Made by a program: the position numbers and the translations under genes. DNA of 64,000 nt. Origin: Candidatus Tokpelaia sp. (GTDB lineage Bacteria; Pseudomonadota; Alphaproteobacteria; Rhizobiales; Rhizobiaceae). This document shows positions 23,125-35,000 of this stretch, piece after piece (positions within the stretch are counted from its first letter, which is position 1; each line of letters opens with the position of its first letter). The notes beneath the pieces are model-generated. The model did no database searches. It worked only from the letters and a program-made list of their open reading frames with translations, and was not told the DNA's origin. The stretch is taken from NCBI RefSeq assembly GCF_008636115.1, contig NZ_QLZD01000031.1, positions 1-64,000 on the forward strand, in the 5' to 3' direction.

Positions 23125-24159
23125 ACAGCCGCTGCCGGCTGCCGTTACCGCCTGGCGGAAAACATCATCGGCAACATCGCCGGCAGCAAACACACCGGCC
23201 ACTGAACTGGCGGTGGAACCCGGCTCTGTCCACAAATAGCCGCCGGGTTTTTGCCGCAACTGGCCGGCAAATAAAGCCGTTGCCGGCGCGTGGCCAATGG
23301 CAATAAACACTCCGTCCACCGCGATTTCGCTTGTCAGGCCGGTTTTGACATTTTTGACACGCAGGCCAGTCATCACAGCATTTACCGCCGCATTATCCGC
23401 ACGCTCCTCACCCAAAATCTCTTCTATCTCTGTGTCCCACACAAAGCGAACATTGTCACAGGCAAATAAGCGCTTCTGCATAATTTTTTCCGCCCGCAGG
23501 GAATCGCGGCGGTGAATGAGAGTAACAGTTTTGGCAATATGGGCAAGATAAAGCGCATCTTCCACGGCGCTATTGCCGCCGCCTACCACTGCGACATCAC
23601 GCCCGCGGAAAAAAAAGCCGTCACACGTGGCACAGGCAGAAACACCGCCGCCCATAAATTTCTGCTCACTGGGCAGGCCCAGCCAGCGCGCTTGCGCCCC
23701 CGTGGCGATAATCAGGCTGTCACCCGTATAAATATCGCCGGAATCGCCATAGAGCCGGAAGGGCGCCGCCGGCGCACCGCCTGACGGCGCTTCTTCTGCG
23801 GCGGCAGCTCCGGCCGGCCTGTCCAGGCTTGCCCCACCTGCTGCTGTTTGCGGGGCACCTTCAGTCAAACCCGTTCCGCCGGCCTGAGCCGCCAAATCGG
23901 CCTTGACAATCACATCATAGATAATTTTTGTCCCGGCTTTTGCCGCCTGCTCTGCCATTTGCTCCATAAGCCAGGGGCCGCCGACAGGCTCGGCAAAACC
24001 GGGATAATTTTCTATATCCGTAGTGATAGTGAGCTGCCCGCCCGGCGAAAGGCCGGTTATCAGAACGGGTTTGAGCATGGCGCGCGCCGCATAAATAGCG
24101 GCCGTCCAGCCGGCCGGGCCGGAGCCGATAATCAAAACAGAGCTATGATAATGTGTCAT
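23077..24159 (-). CDS. trxB: Thioredoxin reductase
   Basis: 360 residues from the ATG at 24157-24159 (AGGAAG upstream); the frame beyond it lacks support. FAD-binding GSGPAGWTAAIYAAR (12-26), the redox motif CATC (176-179), the NADPH-binding GGGNSAVEDAL and the C-terminal GVFAAGDVAD are all present. It reduces thioredoxin using NADPH. The protein is about 40 residues longer than usual. The extra part, residues 92-132, is an Ala/Gly/Pro-rich insertion between two strands of the FAD domain (nucleotides 23,764-23,886). The 3' end is partly duplicated downstream. Confidence 0.95.
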   Translation of the reverse strand: MTHYHSSVLIIGSGPAGWTAAIYAARAMLKPVLITGLSPGGQLTITTDIENYPGFAEPVGGPWLMEQMAEQAAKAGTKIIYDVIVKADLAAQAGGTGLTEGAPQTAAGGASLDRPAGAAAAEEAPSGGAPAAPFRLYGDSGDIYTGDSLIIATGAQARWLGLPSEQKFMGGGVSACATCDGFFFRGRDVAVVGGGNSAVEDALYLAHIAKTVTLIHRRDSLRAEKIMQKRLFACDNVRFVWDTEIEEILGEERADNAAVNAVMTGLRVKNVKTGLTSEIAVDGVFIAIGHAPATALFAGQLRQKPGGYLWTEPGSTASSVAGVFAAGDVADDVFRQAVTAAGSGCMAALEAERFLIKRGL

Positions 24160-24416
24160 AATAAATCTTCCTGCTCGGCTGTTGCCCGCGTAAAAGCGGT
24201 TTGTTATAACAGCAGTCACCGCCTTATTTAACCAGTGATAATTTAAAAAACAAGACAGCCGCCCTATTTAAGGGCACGAGGTTTGCCAAAGGCCAGAAAG
24301 CCGCAAACTGCGTAATCAGATGCTCTGCATAAATATTGCACCCGGGGTGAATTTTACAGGAGATTTCAGCTATTTTTCGTTTTGTTGCCAATGTTTGCGC
24401 CAAATTCGGCCTTGTT

Positions 24417-25817
24417 ATGGCGGTGGCCATGCTGCTGCCGGTTTTGTCTGATTTGCGCACCGGCAGCGGTGACTGGCTGGTTTTTGTCCATTCGGCACTG
24501 ACTGTTTTTATTCTGGCCAGCCTTGTTCTTGTTGCCACAAGGGGCGCCAGCGCGCCTTATACGGCCCGGGTGGGCTTTTTACTGACAGTCAGCCTGTGGA
24601 TAACCGCCTGCCTGCTCGGCTCGCTGCCGCTGTATTTTTCGCGCTTGCCGATAAGCTTTGCCCAGGCTGCCTTTGAATCTGTCTCAGGGGTTACCACATC
24701 AGGCGCTACCATGTTAACCGGGCTGGACAAATTGCCGCGCGGCATATTGCTGTGGCGCTCACTCCTGGCCTGGATTGGCGGGGTTGGGTTTATTGCCGTG
24801 GCGCTGCTGCTGCTGCCATCGCTGCGCGTGGGCGGGGTCAAATTGTTTTATGCCGAATCCTCTACTATACCGGAAAAGGTTTTGCCGCGTATTCACCAGA
24901 TCGGCAATGCTATTTTGCTGTCTTATCTGGCGCTCACTCTGGTTTGCATTTTATGCTATTTTGCCGCCGGCATGTCGCTTTTTGACGCACTCAACCATGC
25001 CATGACCACAGTTTCCACAGCAGGCTTCTCCACGCATGACAATTCGCTCGGCTTTTATGCCCGGCGCCCGCTTATTTTGCTGACTGCCATTGTGTTTATG
25101 CTGCTGTCTTCCCTGCCCTTTATTTTTTATATCAAGGCGGCTTTGCCGCGCCAGCGCCGCCGGCTGCTCGACCCGCAGGTCAAAGTGTTTCTAATCCTGA
25201 TTGCCGCTGTCGGGCTGACCCTGACATTCTGGTTGCATTTTGCCAGAGGCCTGCCCTTGCCCAAAGCGCTGCTTAACGCTTTTTTCCACTTTGTTTCTGT
25301 TTTGACAACTACCGGCTATACAACAGAGGATTATTCGCTATGGGGGCCTTTTGCTTTCGGCATATTTTTTCTCGCCTGTTTTATCGGCGGCTGTTCCGGT
25401 TCTACTTCCGGCGGGGTAAAGGTAAGCCGCCTCATTATTTTATGGCATTTGACCATTGGCAAATTAACGGCGCTCATCTCGCCGCACCGCATTATTAAAG
25501 TGCATTATGGCGAAACTGAAATCGGCGTGGAACCAGCGCAAAATATTTTGCTGTTTGTCTGTCTTTATATTACCTCCATTATTGGCGGCAGCGCCCTGTT
25601 GCTGGCTATGGGGCTGGATTTTGTCTCGGCCTTTAGCGGCGCTGTCAGCGCTTTATCCAATATTGGCCAGGGTTCCGGCAGCCTTATCGGCCCCGGCGGC
25701 AATTATGCCGGCCTGCACGATAATGCGCTGTGGATTCTCAGTTTTTTAATGCTGTCCGGAAGGCTGGAAATTATCACCGTATTTGTGCTGTTTTTGCCGG
25801 CTTTCTGGCAGCGATAG
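24417..25817 (+). CDS. trkH: TrkH-family potassium uptake protein
   Basis: 466 residues with four M-pore-M repeats; selectivity-filter loops such as SGVTTSGATML, TVSTAGFSTHDNS, TTTGYTTEDY and ALSNIGQGSG are visible. TrkH forms the inner-membrane potassium channel that works with the TrkA gating ring. The first ATG (24417) has no ribosome site, and the in-phase frame upstream, back to a stop at 24348, reads like the missing N-terminal helix (AIFRFVANVCAKFGLV). No ATG, GTG or TTG exists there, but AGGAG (24358-24362) stands 9 bases before an ATT at 24372. An AUU start would give 481 residues, the usual TrkH length. Confidence 0.9.
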   Translation: MAVAMLLPVLSDLRTGSGDWLVFVHSALTVFILASLVLVATRGASAPYTARVGFLLTVSLWITACLLGSLPLYFSRLPISFAQAAFESVSGVTTSGATMLTGLDKLPRGILLWRSLLAWIGGVGFIAVALLLLPSLRVGGVKLFYAESSTIPEKVLPRIHQIGNAILLSYLALTLVCILCYFAAGMSLFDALNHAMTTVSTAGFSTHDNSLGFYARRPLILLTAIVFMLLSSLPFIFYIKAALPRQRRRLLDPQVKVFLILIAAVGLTLTFWLHFARGLPLPKALLNAFFHFVSVLTTTGYTTEDYSLWGPFAFGIFFLACFIGGCSGSTSGGVKVSRLIILWHLTIGKLTALISPHRIIKVHYGETEIGVEPAQNILLFVCLYITSIIGGSALLLAMGLDFVSAFSGAVSALSNIGQGSGSLIGPGGNYAGLHDNALWILSFLMLSGRLEIITVFVLFLPAFWQR

Positions 25818-26041
25818 GGCGGCGGCGCCGGCAATTTCAGGCAGGCCGCGGCCTGCCGCCCGGCCTTGCATAATGTGGCAGCCTTTGTTGAATAGCCGGG
25901 CGGCACAGGCAGGACAGCATTGCATTCTATCGCAAAATGCGTAAATATGCCGCTTGCATTTGGGCATTGCGACAGCAATAAGCGCGTGATTCCCGGCATT
26001 AAAACAGCGCATAATCAACAGCCTGTTCGGAGAATTGAGAT

Positions 26042-29000
26042 ATGAGGCGCATTGCATTTTGGGCCAGCCGGCTTTCGGCTCATAACAGATCTCTCGCTCC
26101 TTATATTGATAAACCTGTACGCGCCGATTATTATTCTGACGAAGCGCTGGCCGCCATGGCAAAAAAATTTGCTGCCGGACAGGGTGCCGCCCTGCCCGGC
26201 TTCACGCCATTCCCGCTTGTTCCGCGTCTGAATGATAATGCGCAGGTAATTTTGCATGCTTTTCAGGCCTCTGACGCGGCGGCGCGGCGGCATGAAACGC
26301 TTACCCCCGCCACGCAATGGCTGATTGACAATTATTATACCATAGACAAAGCAATAAAACAGGTCAGGCTTGCCTGCCCGCGCAAGCTGCTCCGCCTGCT
26401 GCCGCCCAGCCCAAAGCCCGTCGCTTTGCCGCGTATTTTTGCTCTGGCCTGGTTTTATATTGCTTATACAGACAGTAATTTTTCTATTTCCAGCCTTGGC
26501 ACTGTTGTCCGTGCTTATCAAACAGTGGCACCGCTGACTATTGGCGAATTATGGATTTTGCCGGCAGCCTTGCGCTTTGTGCTGGTGGAAAATGCCCGCC
26601 GTATTGCCGCTGCTATTGAACATAATGCCAAAATGCGGCTTGTCGCCAATAAAGCAGCGGATAAAATTGCCCTTACCCGCAAACAGGGTTCGAGCAATGC
26701 GGCAAGCCTGCTGGCGGAATATGGCTCTTATGTCGGCGATGCCGGCTTTTCTGGTCAGTTGCTCTCCCGTCTGGAAAACACCCCTGTCGATACGACCGCC
26801 GCCATAAAATGGCTGCAATACAAACTGGCGGAAACGGCGCCCGCCGATATTCACGACCATGCGGCGGCCGGTAATCCGGGGCGTTATCGCCTGGAGGCAG
26901 AGCAAAATCGTCAGGCCGCCAATGGCGTGACGATGGGCAATATTATCCGCGCCTTCAAATCTATTGACGATATTGACTGGCCGATATGGTTTGAATCTGT
27001 CTGCGCCGTAGATTTTGTCTTGCGTGATCATAGCGATTTTTCAGCTTTGGACGCCCCTTCACGTAATATTTATCGCAGCGCGGTGGAGCGCATTGCCAAA
27101 GCCTCTCCCTTAAGTGAAACAGAAGTGGCAGAGCAGGCGGTAAAACTGGCAGAAGCAGCGGCGCACGAGCCAGGCCAGGGCAGCAAACAGGCAAAAACCG
27201 GCAAAGCTGCGGCCGCCGCGGCCGGGGCACCAAAATCTGCCGTGGCAGATTATCTTCTCGGCAAAAAGCGGCCGGAACTGGAAAAAGCCTGCCATTACCG
27301 CCCGCGACCGGCAGACTGTCTGGCCTGTATTGCCGCCCGGCTGAAAATCGGCAGCATTGCCCTGCCCGTGTCAATATCGGCGTTTGTTCTTGTCCTCCTT
27401 GTTTATGCCCTTTGTCTTTATGCCGGCCTGTCGCCGGCAAAGGCGCTTGTCGGCGCAGCGATGGCGGTCTTGCCCGCCATGGATATTGCCTTTGCCATAT
27501 TTAACACAATAATGTCCTGGTATGTGCCGCCCCGGCTTTTGGTCGGCTATGCCTATAATGACGGCATACCCAAACATGCGGGCACATTGGTTGCCGTGCC
27601 GATTCTCATCAGTTCCCGGCACAATATTGATGAGCAAATCCGCAATCTGGAAGTTCATTATTTAAGCAATCCGCAAGGAGCAATATATTTTGCTCTGATA
27701 AGCGACTGGAAAGATGCGAAAACAGCCCAGACAGCGGAAGATTTAGAGCTTTTGGCCTATGCGCGGGCACAAATTGTCGCTTTAAACCGGCGCTACCCTG
27801 CGGCAGAGAGAGATAAAACCAAAGCCGGCACGGGCAAAGCGGCAGCAGAGCACAAAGTGCCGCTTTTTCATTTCCTGCACCGCCGCCGCCTGTTTAACCC
27901 GCAGGAAGACTGCTTTATGGGCTGGGAGCGCAAGCGCGGCAAATTGCACGAGCTTAACCGCCTGCTGCGCGGCGCCGGCAATACCAGCTTTTTGCCGCCT
28001 GACAGCCCGCTTCCGGCCAATATTCGCTATATTATGACGCTGGATTCCGACACAAAACTCACTCCCGGCAGTGTGGCAAAATTTGTCGGCAAGCTCAGCC
28101 ACCCGTTAAACCGACCCAGGCTGGATCCCAAAACCCGGATAGTGACTGAAGGTTACGGCCTGTTGCAGCCGCGGGTCACCCCCTCGCTTGCCGAGGGAGA
28201 CCATGCCTCAAGGCTGCAACAATTACTTTCCGGCGAGCGCGGGCTTGATCCTTATGTTTTTGCGGTTTCCAATGTTTATCAGGATATAGTGGCAGAAGGC
28301 ACATATACCGGCAAAGGTCTTTACGATATTGATGCTTTTGAGGCCGCGATGCACGGCCGTATCAGGGAAAACACGGTTTTGAGCCATGATTTGCTGGAAG
28401 GCGGCTATGCCCGCACCGCTTTTACCGGCGATATGGAAGTGGTGGAAGATTACCCCGTTTCCTATTATGTTGATACGGCGCGCCGCCACCGCTGGATACG
28501 CGGTGACTGGCAGCTTTTGCCCTATATTTTCGGCAAAAGCTGCGTCAGCGGCATTACCCGGTGGAAAATGCTGGATAATCTGCGCCGCAGCCTGATGCCG
28601 CCTGCAATTCTGGCGGCCCTTTTCGGCCTTTGGTGTTTTTTGCCTGTCAAACAAGCGCTGTTGTGGCAAATTATTCTGCTGCTCGGCCTTTATATTGCCC
28701 CGCTTATGGGGCTTGTCCGCAAATTTTTTGCCTTTGACCGCGATTATATGCTGCGCGGGCATATAAGAGCCGTGCTGTTGCAGGCGGGCAGCCTGTTTGC
28801 CCATATAGTGCTCTCGGTCAGTTTCCTCGCCTATAGCACCTGGTATACATTAGACGCCATTATCCGCACAATTTACCGCATGACTGTCTCGCACAAGCAT
28901 TTGCTGGAATGGCAAAGCTCAGATGTGACCAAAAATCTGCCGAAACGCCGATATTTATCCGCCTATTTGCGCATGATGTTTCCCGCCATTATCCTTGCCG

Positions 29001-32000
29001 TTTTTGTGCTTCTGGCAAGCTGGCAGATCAAAGGCAGCGGTTTTTATGCCGGCCTGCCAATTATGCTTTTATGGCTGTTTTCGCCGTTTATTGCCTGGTT
29101 TTTAAGCCGCCCTGCCACTAAACGCGACAGGCTGAAGCTGAAATCGGCCGATGCCGCCGCCTTGCGCGGCATTGCCCGGCGCAACTGGGCTTTTTATGAA
29201 GAATTTGTCACCGCCGATAATCATTATTTGCCGCCGGATAATTTTCAGGAAGATCCGGTGCCGGTGCTGGCGCGCCGGACATCGCCCACCAATATCGGCC
29301 TTTATCTGCTTTCTACCGTTGCGGCGCGCGATTTCGGCTGGATAAATCTGCAGGAAACAATCAACAGAATCGCAGCCACGCTGACAACACTGGACAGGCT
29401 GGAAAAATTTCACGGCCATATTTATAACTGGTATGAAACAGATACGCTGGAACCTTCAGAGCCGCTTTATATTTCTACTGTCGATTCCGGCAATCTTGCC
29501 GGGCATTTACTGGCTTTGGCGGCAGCTCTCAAGCAATGGGCGGCACAAAACACAGCAGCTTTTATCGGCAATATGCACGGCATTATTGATAATGCCGATA
29601 TTCTGGCAGATGAGCTGGAAGCTCTCGGCGCTGAAAATCCTGAAGCGCCGGCGCTTAAAGCGGCGCGGCAAAATCTGGCAGCTCTGCGCCGGCAGATAAT
29701 TGCGGCAGCGGCAAAGGGTGGAACAGACGATTATGAAAAACAGCAGGCAGAACTGACCGGACAGGCCGAGGCGGCAGCCCTTATCGCTGCCCGGCTTGAG
29801 ACTTTCAGCAATAAAGGCAGCAGCAAAACCGGCCTGGCGGCGCATAAGGCAGCCCTTAATCTGGAGGCAGTCTGCCGCGCCCATGCCTGCGATTTTCAGC
29901 AGGCGGCACAAATGGCAAAAGCGCCGCCAACTGCTGCCGCGCCGGCAGACAGCCCGCCGGCTTTGCTGCGCCAAATGGCTGAATTGGCTCTTCAAGCAAG
30001 GCAGATGGCTTTTGCCATGCAATTCAGCTTTCTCGAGCATAAAGACAGGCGGCTTTTATCTATCGGCTATCGTGTGCGCGAAAATGAGATTGACGATAGC
30101 TGCTATGATTTGCTGGCTTCCGAAGCGCGGCTGGCCGTGCTGTTTGCCATTGCCAAAGGCGATATAAAATATGAGCATTGGGCGCGGCTGGGGCGCGTCC
30201 CGGTGCCTGTCGGCTGGAAAGGGGCGCTGCTTTCCTGGTCCGGCTCAATGTTTGAATATTTAATGCCGCCGCTTGTCATGGCAGAGCCGCGCGGCTCGCT
30301 GCTTGACCAGACGGCAGGGCTGGTGGTGCGCCGCCAGCGGGAATATGGCGCTGAGCTGGGCCTGCCCTGGGGGATTTCCGAAGCGGCCTTTAATGCGCGT
30401 GATCCGCAAATGAATTATCAATATTCGGCTTTTGGCGTGCCTTCGCTGGGGCTGGCGCGCGGGCTTTCCCGCAATCGCGTTATTGCGCCTTATGCCGCTC
30501 AACTGGCGGCTCAATATGCGCCGCGTGCCGCTGTAGCCAATTTAAAAAAATTACGCAAACTGGGGGCGCTGGGGCGTTATGGCTATTATGATTCGGTAGA
30601 TTTCACCCCTTCCCGCGTGCCGCAGGGGCAGGCTTATGCCCTTGTGCGCAATTATTATGCTCATCATCACGGCATGTCTATTGCCGCCATCGCCAATAGT
30701 GCGGCCAATAATATTATGCGCCGGCGCTTTCATAGCGACCCGGCAATAGAGGCTGTGGCGCTGCTGCTACAAGAAAAGGCGCCGCGCGAAATCCCCGTAA
30801 TGAACGCCAAGGCCTTTAACCCGCTGCGCTCCGATACGGACAGGGTGGAGCAAAATTCCATTCGCATTATTGAACAGCCAATCACAGCAGCGCGGGCAAC
30901 CCAGTTGCTTTCCGGCGGCGCTTATAATCTTATGATCACAGCCAGGGGCAGCGGCTACAGCACCTGGAACGGCATGGCTGTTACCCGCTATCAGACCGAT
31001 GCGGCGGAAGATCAGCAGGGCAGTTTTCTGTTTCTGCGCGATATTGAAACCGGGCGCTGGTGGTCGGCCACAGCCGAGCCTACCCGCCTGACGGGGGAAG
31101 AGGCAAAAACCGTTTTCACCGCTGAAAAAGCCGAGTTTTACAAACATATTGACGGTATTCACTCGGCAGTGGAATGTTTGGCCACGGCCGGCAGCGAGGG
31201 GGAGAGCCGCCGGATCAAATTATTCAACCGCACCCATCGCGACCGCATTATTGAAATTATTTCCTATAGCGAGCTGGCGCTGGCTGAACCAATGGCCGAT
31301 ATTGCTCACCCGGTTTTCTCGCATTTGTTTGTCGAGACGGAAATTGCCGATAAAGGCATGACTGTTTTTGCCCGCCGCCGCCGGCGCAGCACTGAGGAGC
31401 CTGCTATAGAGGCCGCCCATTTTGTAACCGGGGTCGAGGGTGAGATTCTGTTTGCCCGGGCTGAGACAGACAGGCGCGCTTTTATCGGCCGCGGCCGCTC
31501 GCTCCGGCGGCCGGCATTTTTTGACAAAAATATTGCCGATGATAAAAACGGGCGCGATGGCAATAGGGCGCAAGGGCGTGACGGTTTTGTGCTTGACCCG
31601 GTTTTTTCTATTTGCTGCCGGGTTAAAATCCCCGCGCATAAAAAGGCTGAGCTGGTTTTTTGGACTATGGCGGCGGCAGAGCGCAAAAAACTGGAAAAAA
31701 CAATCAGCCAGTGCCGCCGGGCCGATGCGTTTGAGCACGAATTCAGCGCTGTGTGGACGCATTCGCAAATTATTCGCCACCGTATCGGCCTCTCCCCGCA
31801 GGATATAAATGATTACCAGCATTATGCCACTTATCTGCTTTTCCCGGAAAAACAGTGGCAGGCGCCGAAAATAATTGCGCAAAAACTGGGGCAGCAGGCG
31901 GATTTATGGCCAATGTCCATTTCGGGTGATCTGCCTTTATGCGTGCTGCGTCTGGCCAATAATACCGATTTGCCGGTAGTAAAGGAAATATTGCGCGCGC

Positions 32001-35000
32001 ATGAATATTGGCGCGAATGCGGCCTGGCCGTTGACCTGGTGCTACTGAATGAACAGGATTTTTCTTATGCGCAGGATACGCAGCGCAATGTCGAATGGCT
32101 GGCAGAAGCCTATCGCAACCGCGCCCGCGACAATAATGGCAAAGAGCATATTTTTCCTCTGCGCAAGGATCAAATGAGCGAACAGAGCTATAATACGCTG
32201 CTGGGAGCGGCGCATATTGTGCTGCATGCCGGCAATGGCTCACTGACAGAGCAACTGGCGCATCTGGAGCCGCTCAGCCACCATAATATGCCGGAAAATG
32301 ACAGACCGCATGCTGCCTCCCTTGGCCTTATTGCCCGCGATCGCCGGCGGCGCGAGGCAGCGCCGGCGCCTGATCTTGCGGCCGGCGGGCAGCATAATCA
32401 TGAAGATTTGCTCTATTGGAACGGTTTTGGCGGATTTAAAGCAGACGGTTCTTATAGTATTCGCCGCAAAGGCCGGCAAAGCACGCCGCAGCCATGGATA
32501 AATATTATCGCCAATGAGCAATTCGGCATGTATGTCTCGGCCGGCGGCGCGCCTTTTACCTGGGCCGGCAACAGCCGCGATTACCAGCTAACGCCCTGGA
32601 GCAATGATCCGGTGAGCAACCGCCCGGGTGAGGCACTTTATCTTGTTGATCTGGCAAGCAAAAAACGCTTCTCACCTGTCTCGGCGGTAGAATGCGCGGA
32701 AGATGTAATTTATGAAACCTGCCATGGTTTCGGCTATTCCACCTTTTCTTCCACGCATGACAGCCTGGCGCTGGAGCTTACCCACACAGTAGATAGAGAA
32801 CAGCCTTTGCGGCTGTCACGCTTGCGGCTCACCAATAATGGCACCGGCAGCCGTTCTCTGCGGCTTTATAATTATGTAGAATGGGTGCTGGGGCAAAATC
32901 GCGGCAAAACGGCACCCTTTCTTGTCCCCTCTTATGATAAAAAACGCGCGGCCATGCTGGTTTCCAACCCTTACAGCCTTGATCGGCCGGCTTTTGTCAG
33001 CTTTGCCGCGGCCGGCCGGACGCCGGATAGTATAAGTGCCGACAGGGTAGAATTTATCGGCGCCACCGGCACGGTCAAACACCCGCAGGCTATACGTGAC
33101 GGCGCGCCTTTATCCGGCAAAGTAGCGGCAGGCGGCGATGCCTGCGCTGCCATGGCCTATGATATTACCCTGCCGCCGGGCGAAACCGGAGAAATTGTTT
33201 TTTGCCTCGGCAGTGCCGAAAATCTGGATAAAGCGTATAAATTGCTGGATTATGCCCGTCTGGCAGATTTTGATACTGTGCTGGCGGCGCAAAAGCGCTA
33301 TTGGCGTGATTTCACCGGCGGCCTGCAGGTGGAAACGCCGGATAACAGCTTTAATCTGATGGTCAATCACTGGCTGCCTTATCAGACTTATGCCTGCCGG
33401 ATCAAAGCGCGGGCAGGTTTTTATCAGGCCAGCGGCGCTTTCGGCCTGCGCGATCAGCTGCAAGATACACTGGCCTTGTTATTGCTTAAGCCGCAACAGG
33501 CGCGGGCGCAAATTCTGGCAGCGGCGGCGCGCCAGTTCCCTGAAGGCGATTTGCAGCATTGGTGGCTGCCGGAAAGCGGCGCCGGGGTGCGCGGCCTGAT
33601 TGCCGATGATATTGTCTGGCTGGCTTATGCTGCGGCTCTTTACACGGCTGTGACAGGAGATAGCGCCGTGCTTGATGAAGAAGTTCCCTTTATTGAGGGA
33701 GAGGCTCTGCCCGAAGGCCAGTTGGATATATATTTCCAGCCTGCTATTTCCACCCAAAAAGCCAGTCTTTACCGCCATTGCTGCCTGGCGCTTGATCTGG
33801 CCATACAGCGCACCGGCAAAAACGGCCTGCCGCTTATGCTGGGCGGTGACTGGAATGACGGCATGAATCATGTCGGCGTGCAAGGGCGGGGAGAGAGTGT
33901 CTGGCTTGGCTGGTTTTTGGGCAAGACCTTGCGTGATTTTATCCCGCTGGCTCAGGCGCGCGGCGATAAAGAGCGGGCGTCCGCCTGGGCTGCCCATTTG
34001 GCCGGCCTGGCACCGGCGCTGGAAAAAGCAGGCTGGGACGGCGGCTGGTATCGCCGCGCTTATTATGATGACGGCACGCCGCTTGGCTCGGCCAAAAATG
34101 ATGAATGCCAAATAGATATAATTGCGCAATCCTGGGCGGTCATTGCTGATATGGCACCACCGGCGCGGCAAAAACAGGCAATGCAGGCCGCGCTGGCACA
34201 GCTTTATGATAAAGAAGCGCAGTTGTTGCGCCTGTTCTGGCCGCCTTTTGACAAAACGGCGCATAATCCCGGTTATATTAAAGCCTACCCGCCGGGGATT
34301 CGCGAAAATGGCGGCCAATATACGCATGGCGCTTTGTGGAGCATTATCGCTGCCGCGCAAATGGGAGAGGCAGAAAAAGCCTATGAGCTGCTCTCTGCGG
34401 TAAATCCCATTCACCACGGCGCTCAGGCAGAATTATATCGGGTCGAGCCTTATGTCATGGCGGCGGATATTTATTCTACTCCGCCCTATCGCGGCCAGGG
34501 CGGGTGGACATGGTATACCGGCTCGGCCGGCTGGTTTTACCGCGCGGCGACTGAGGCTATATTGGGGCTAAAAAAACAGGGCGACAGGCTGTTTCTGGCT
34601 CCCTGCCTGCCGGAAAGCTGGGATATTGTGCGCCTGCAATGGCGGTTTGAGCAGACGCTTTACCGCATTACCATCATACAGCAAAAAGCAAAAGAAACGC
34701 GTCTGACCGTTGACGGCAATGCGGTAAACCCGGCAGAAGGCGTGCTGCTGACGACAGCAGGTGAGCATGAAATTATCCTCACCCTTGGACATAATATGCC
34801 GAAAACGGCTGGGGCGGCAGAGAAAGCCGGTAGCGGAAAGGCTCAAACAGCAGCAAAGGCCGAACCGGCTGCCAAAGCCGATACCGGCAGAGTGAGAGGA
34901 GCGGCCGCACTGAGAAAGGTAAAAACGGCAGCGGCTGAACAAATGAGCGCGGCGGCAAGGAAAGCTGGCGGCGGGAAGGTTGAAGGGACGGCGGCCATGA

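Noticed and set aside
28223-28804. Minus-strand frames of 100-300 codons opposite ndvB
   Set aside because: The plus-strand frame is continuous for 3,035 codons with recognisable domains; the antisense frames have no ribosome sites or motifs.
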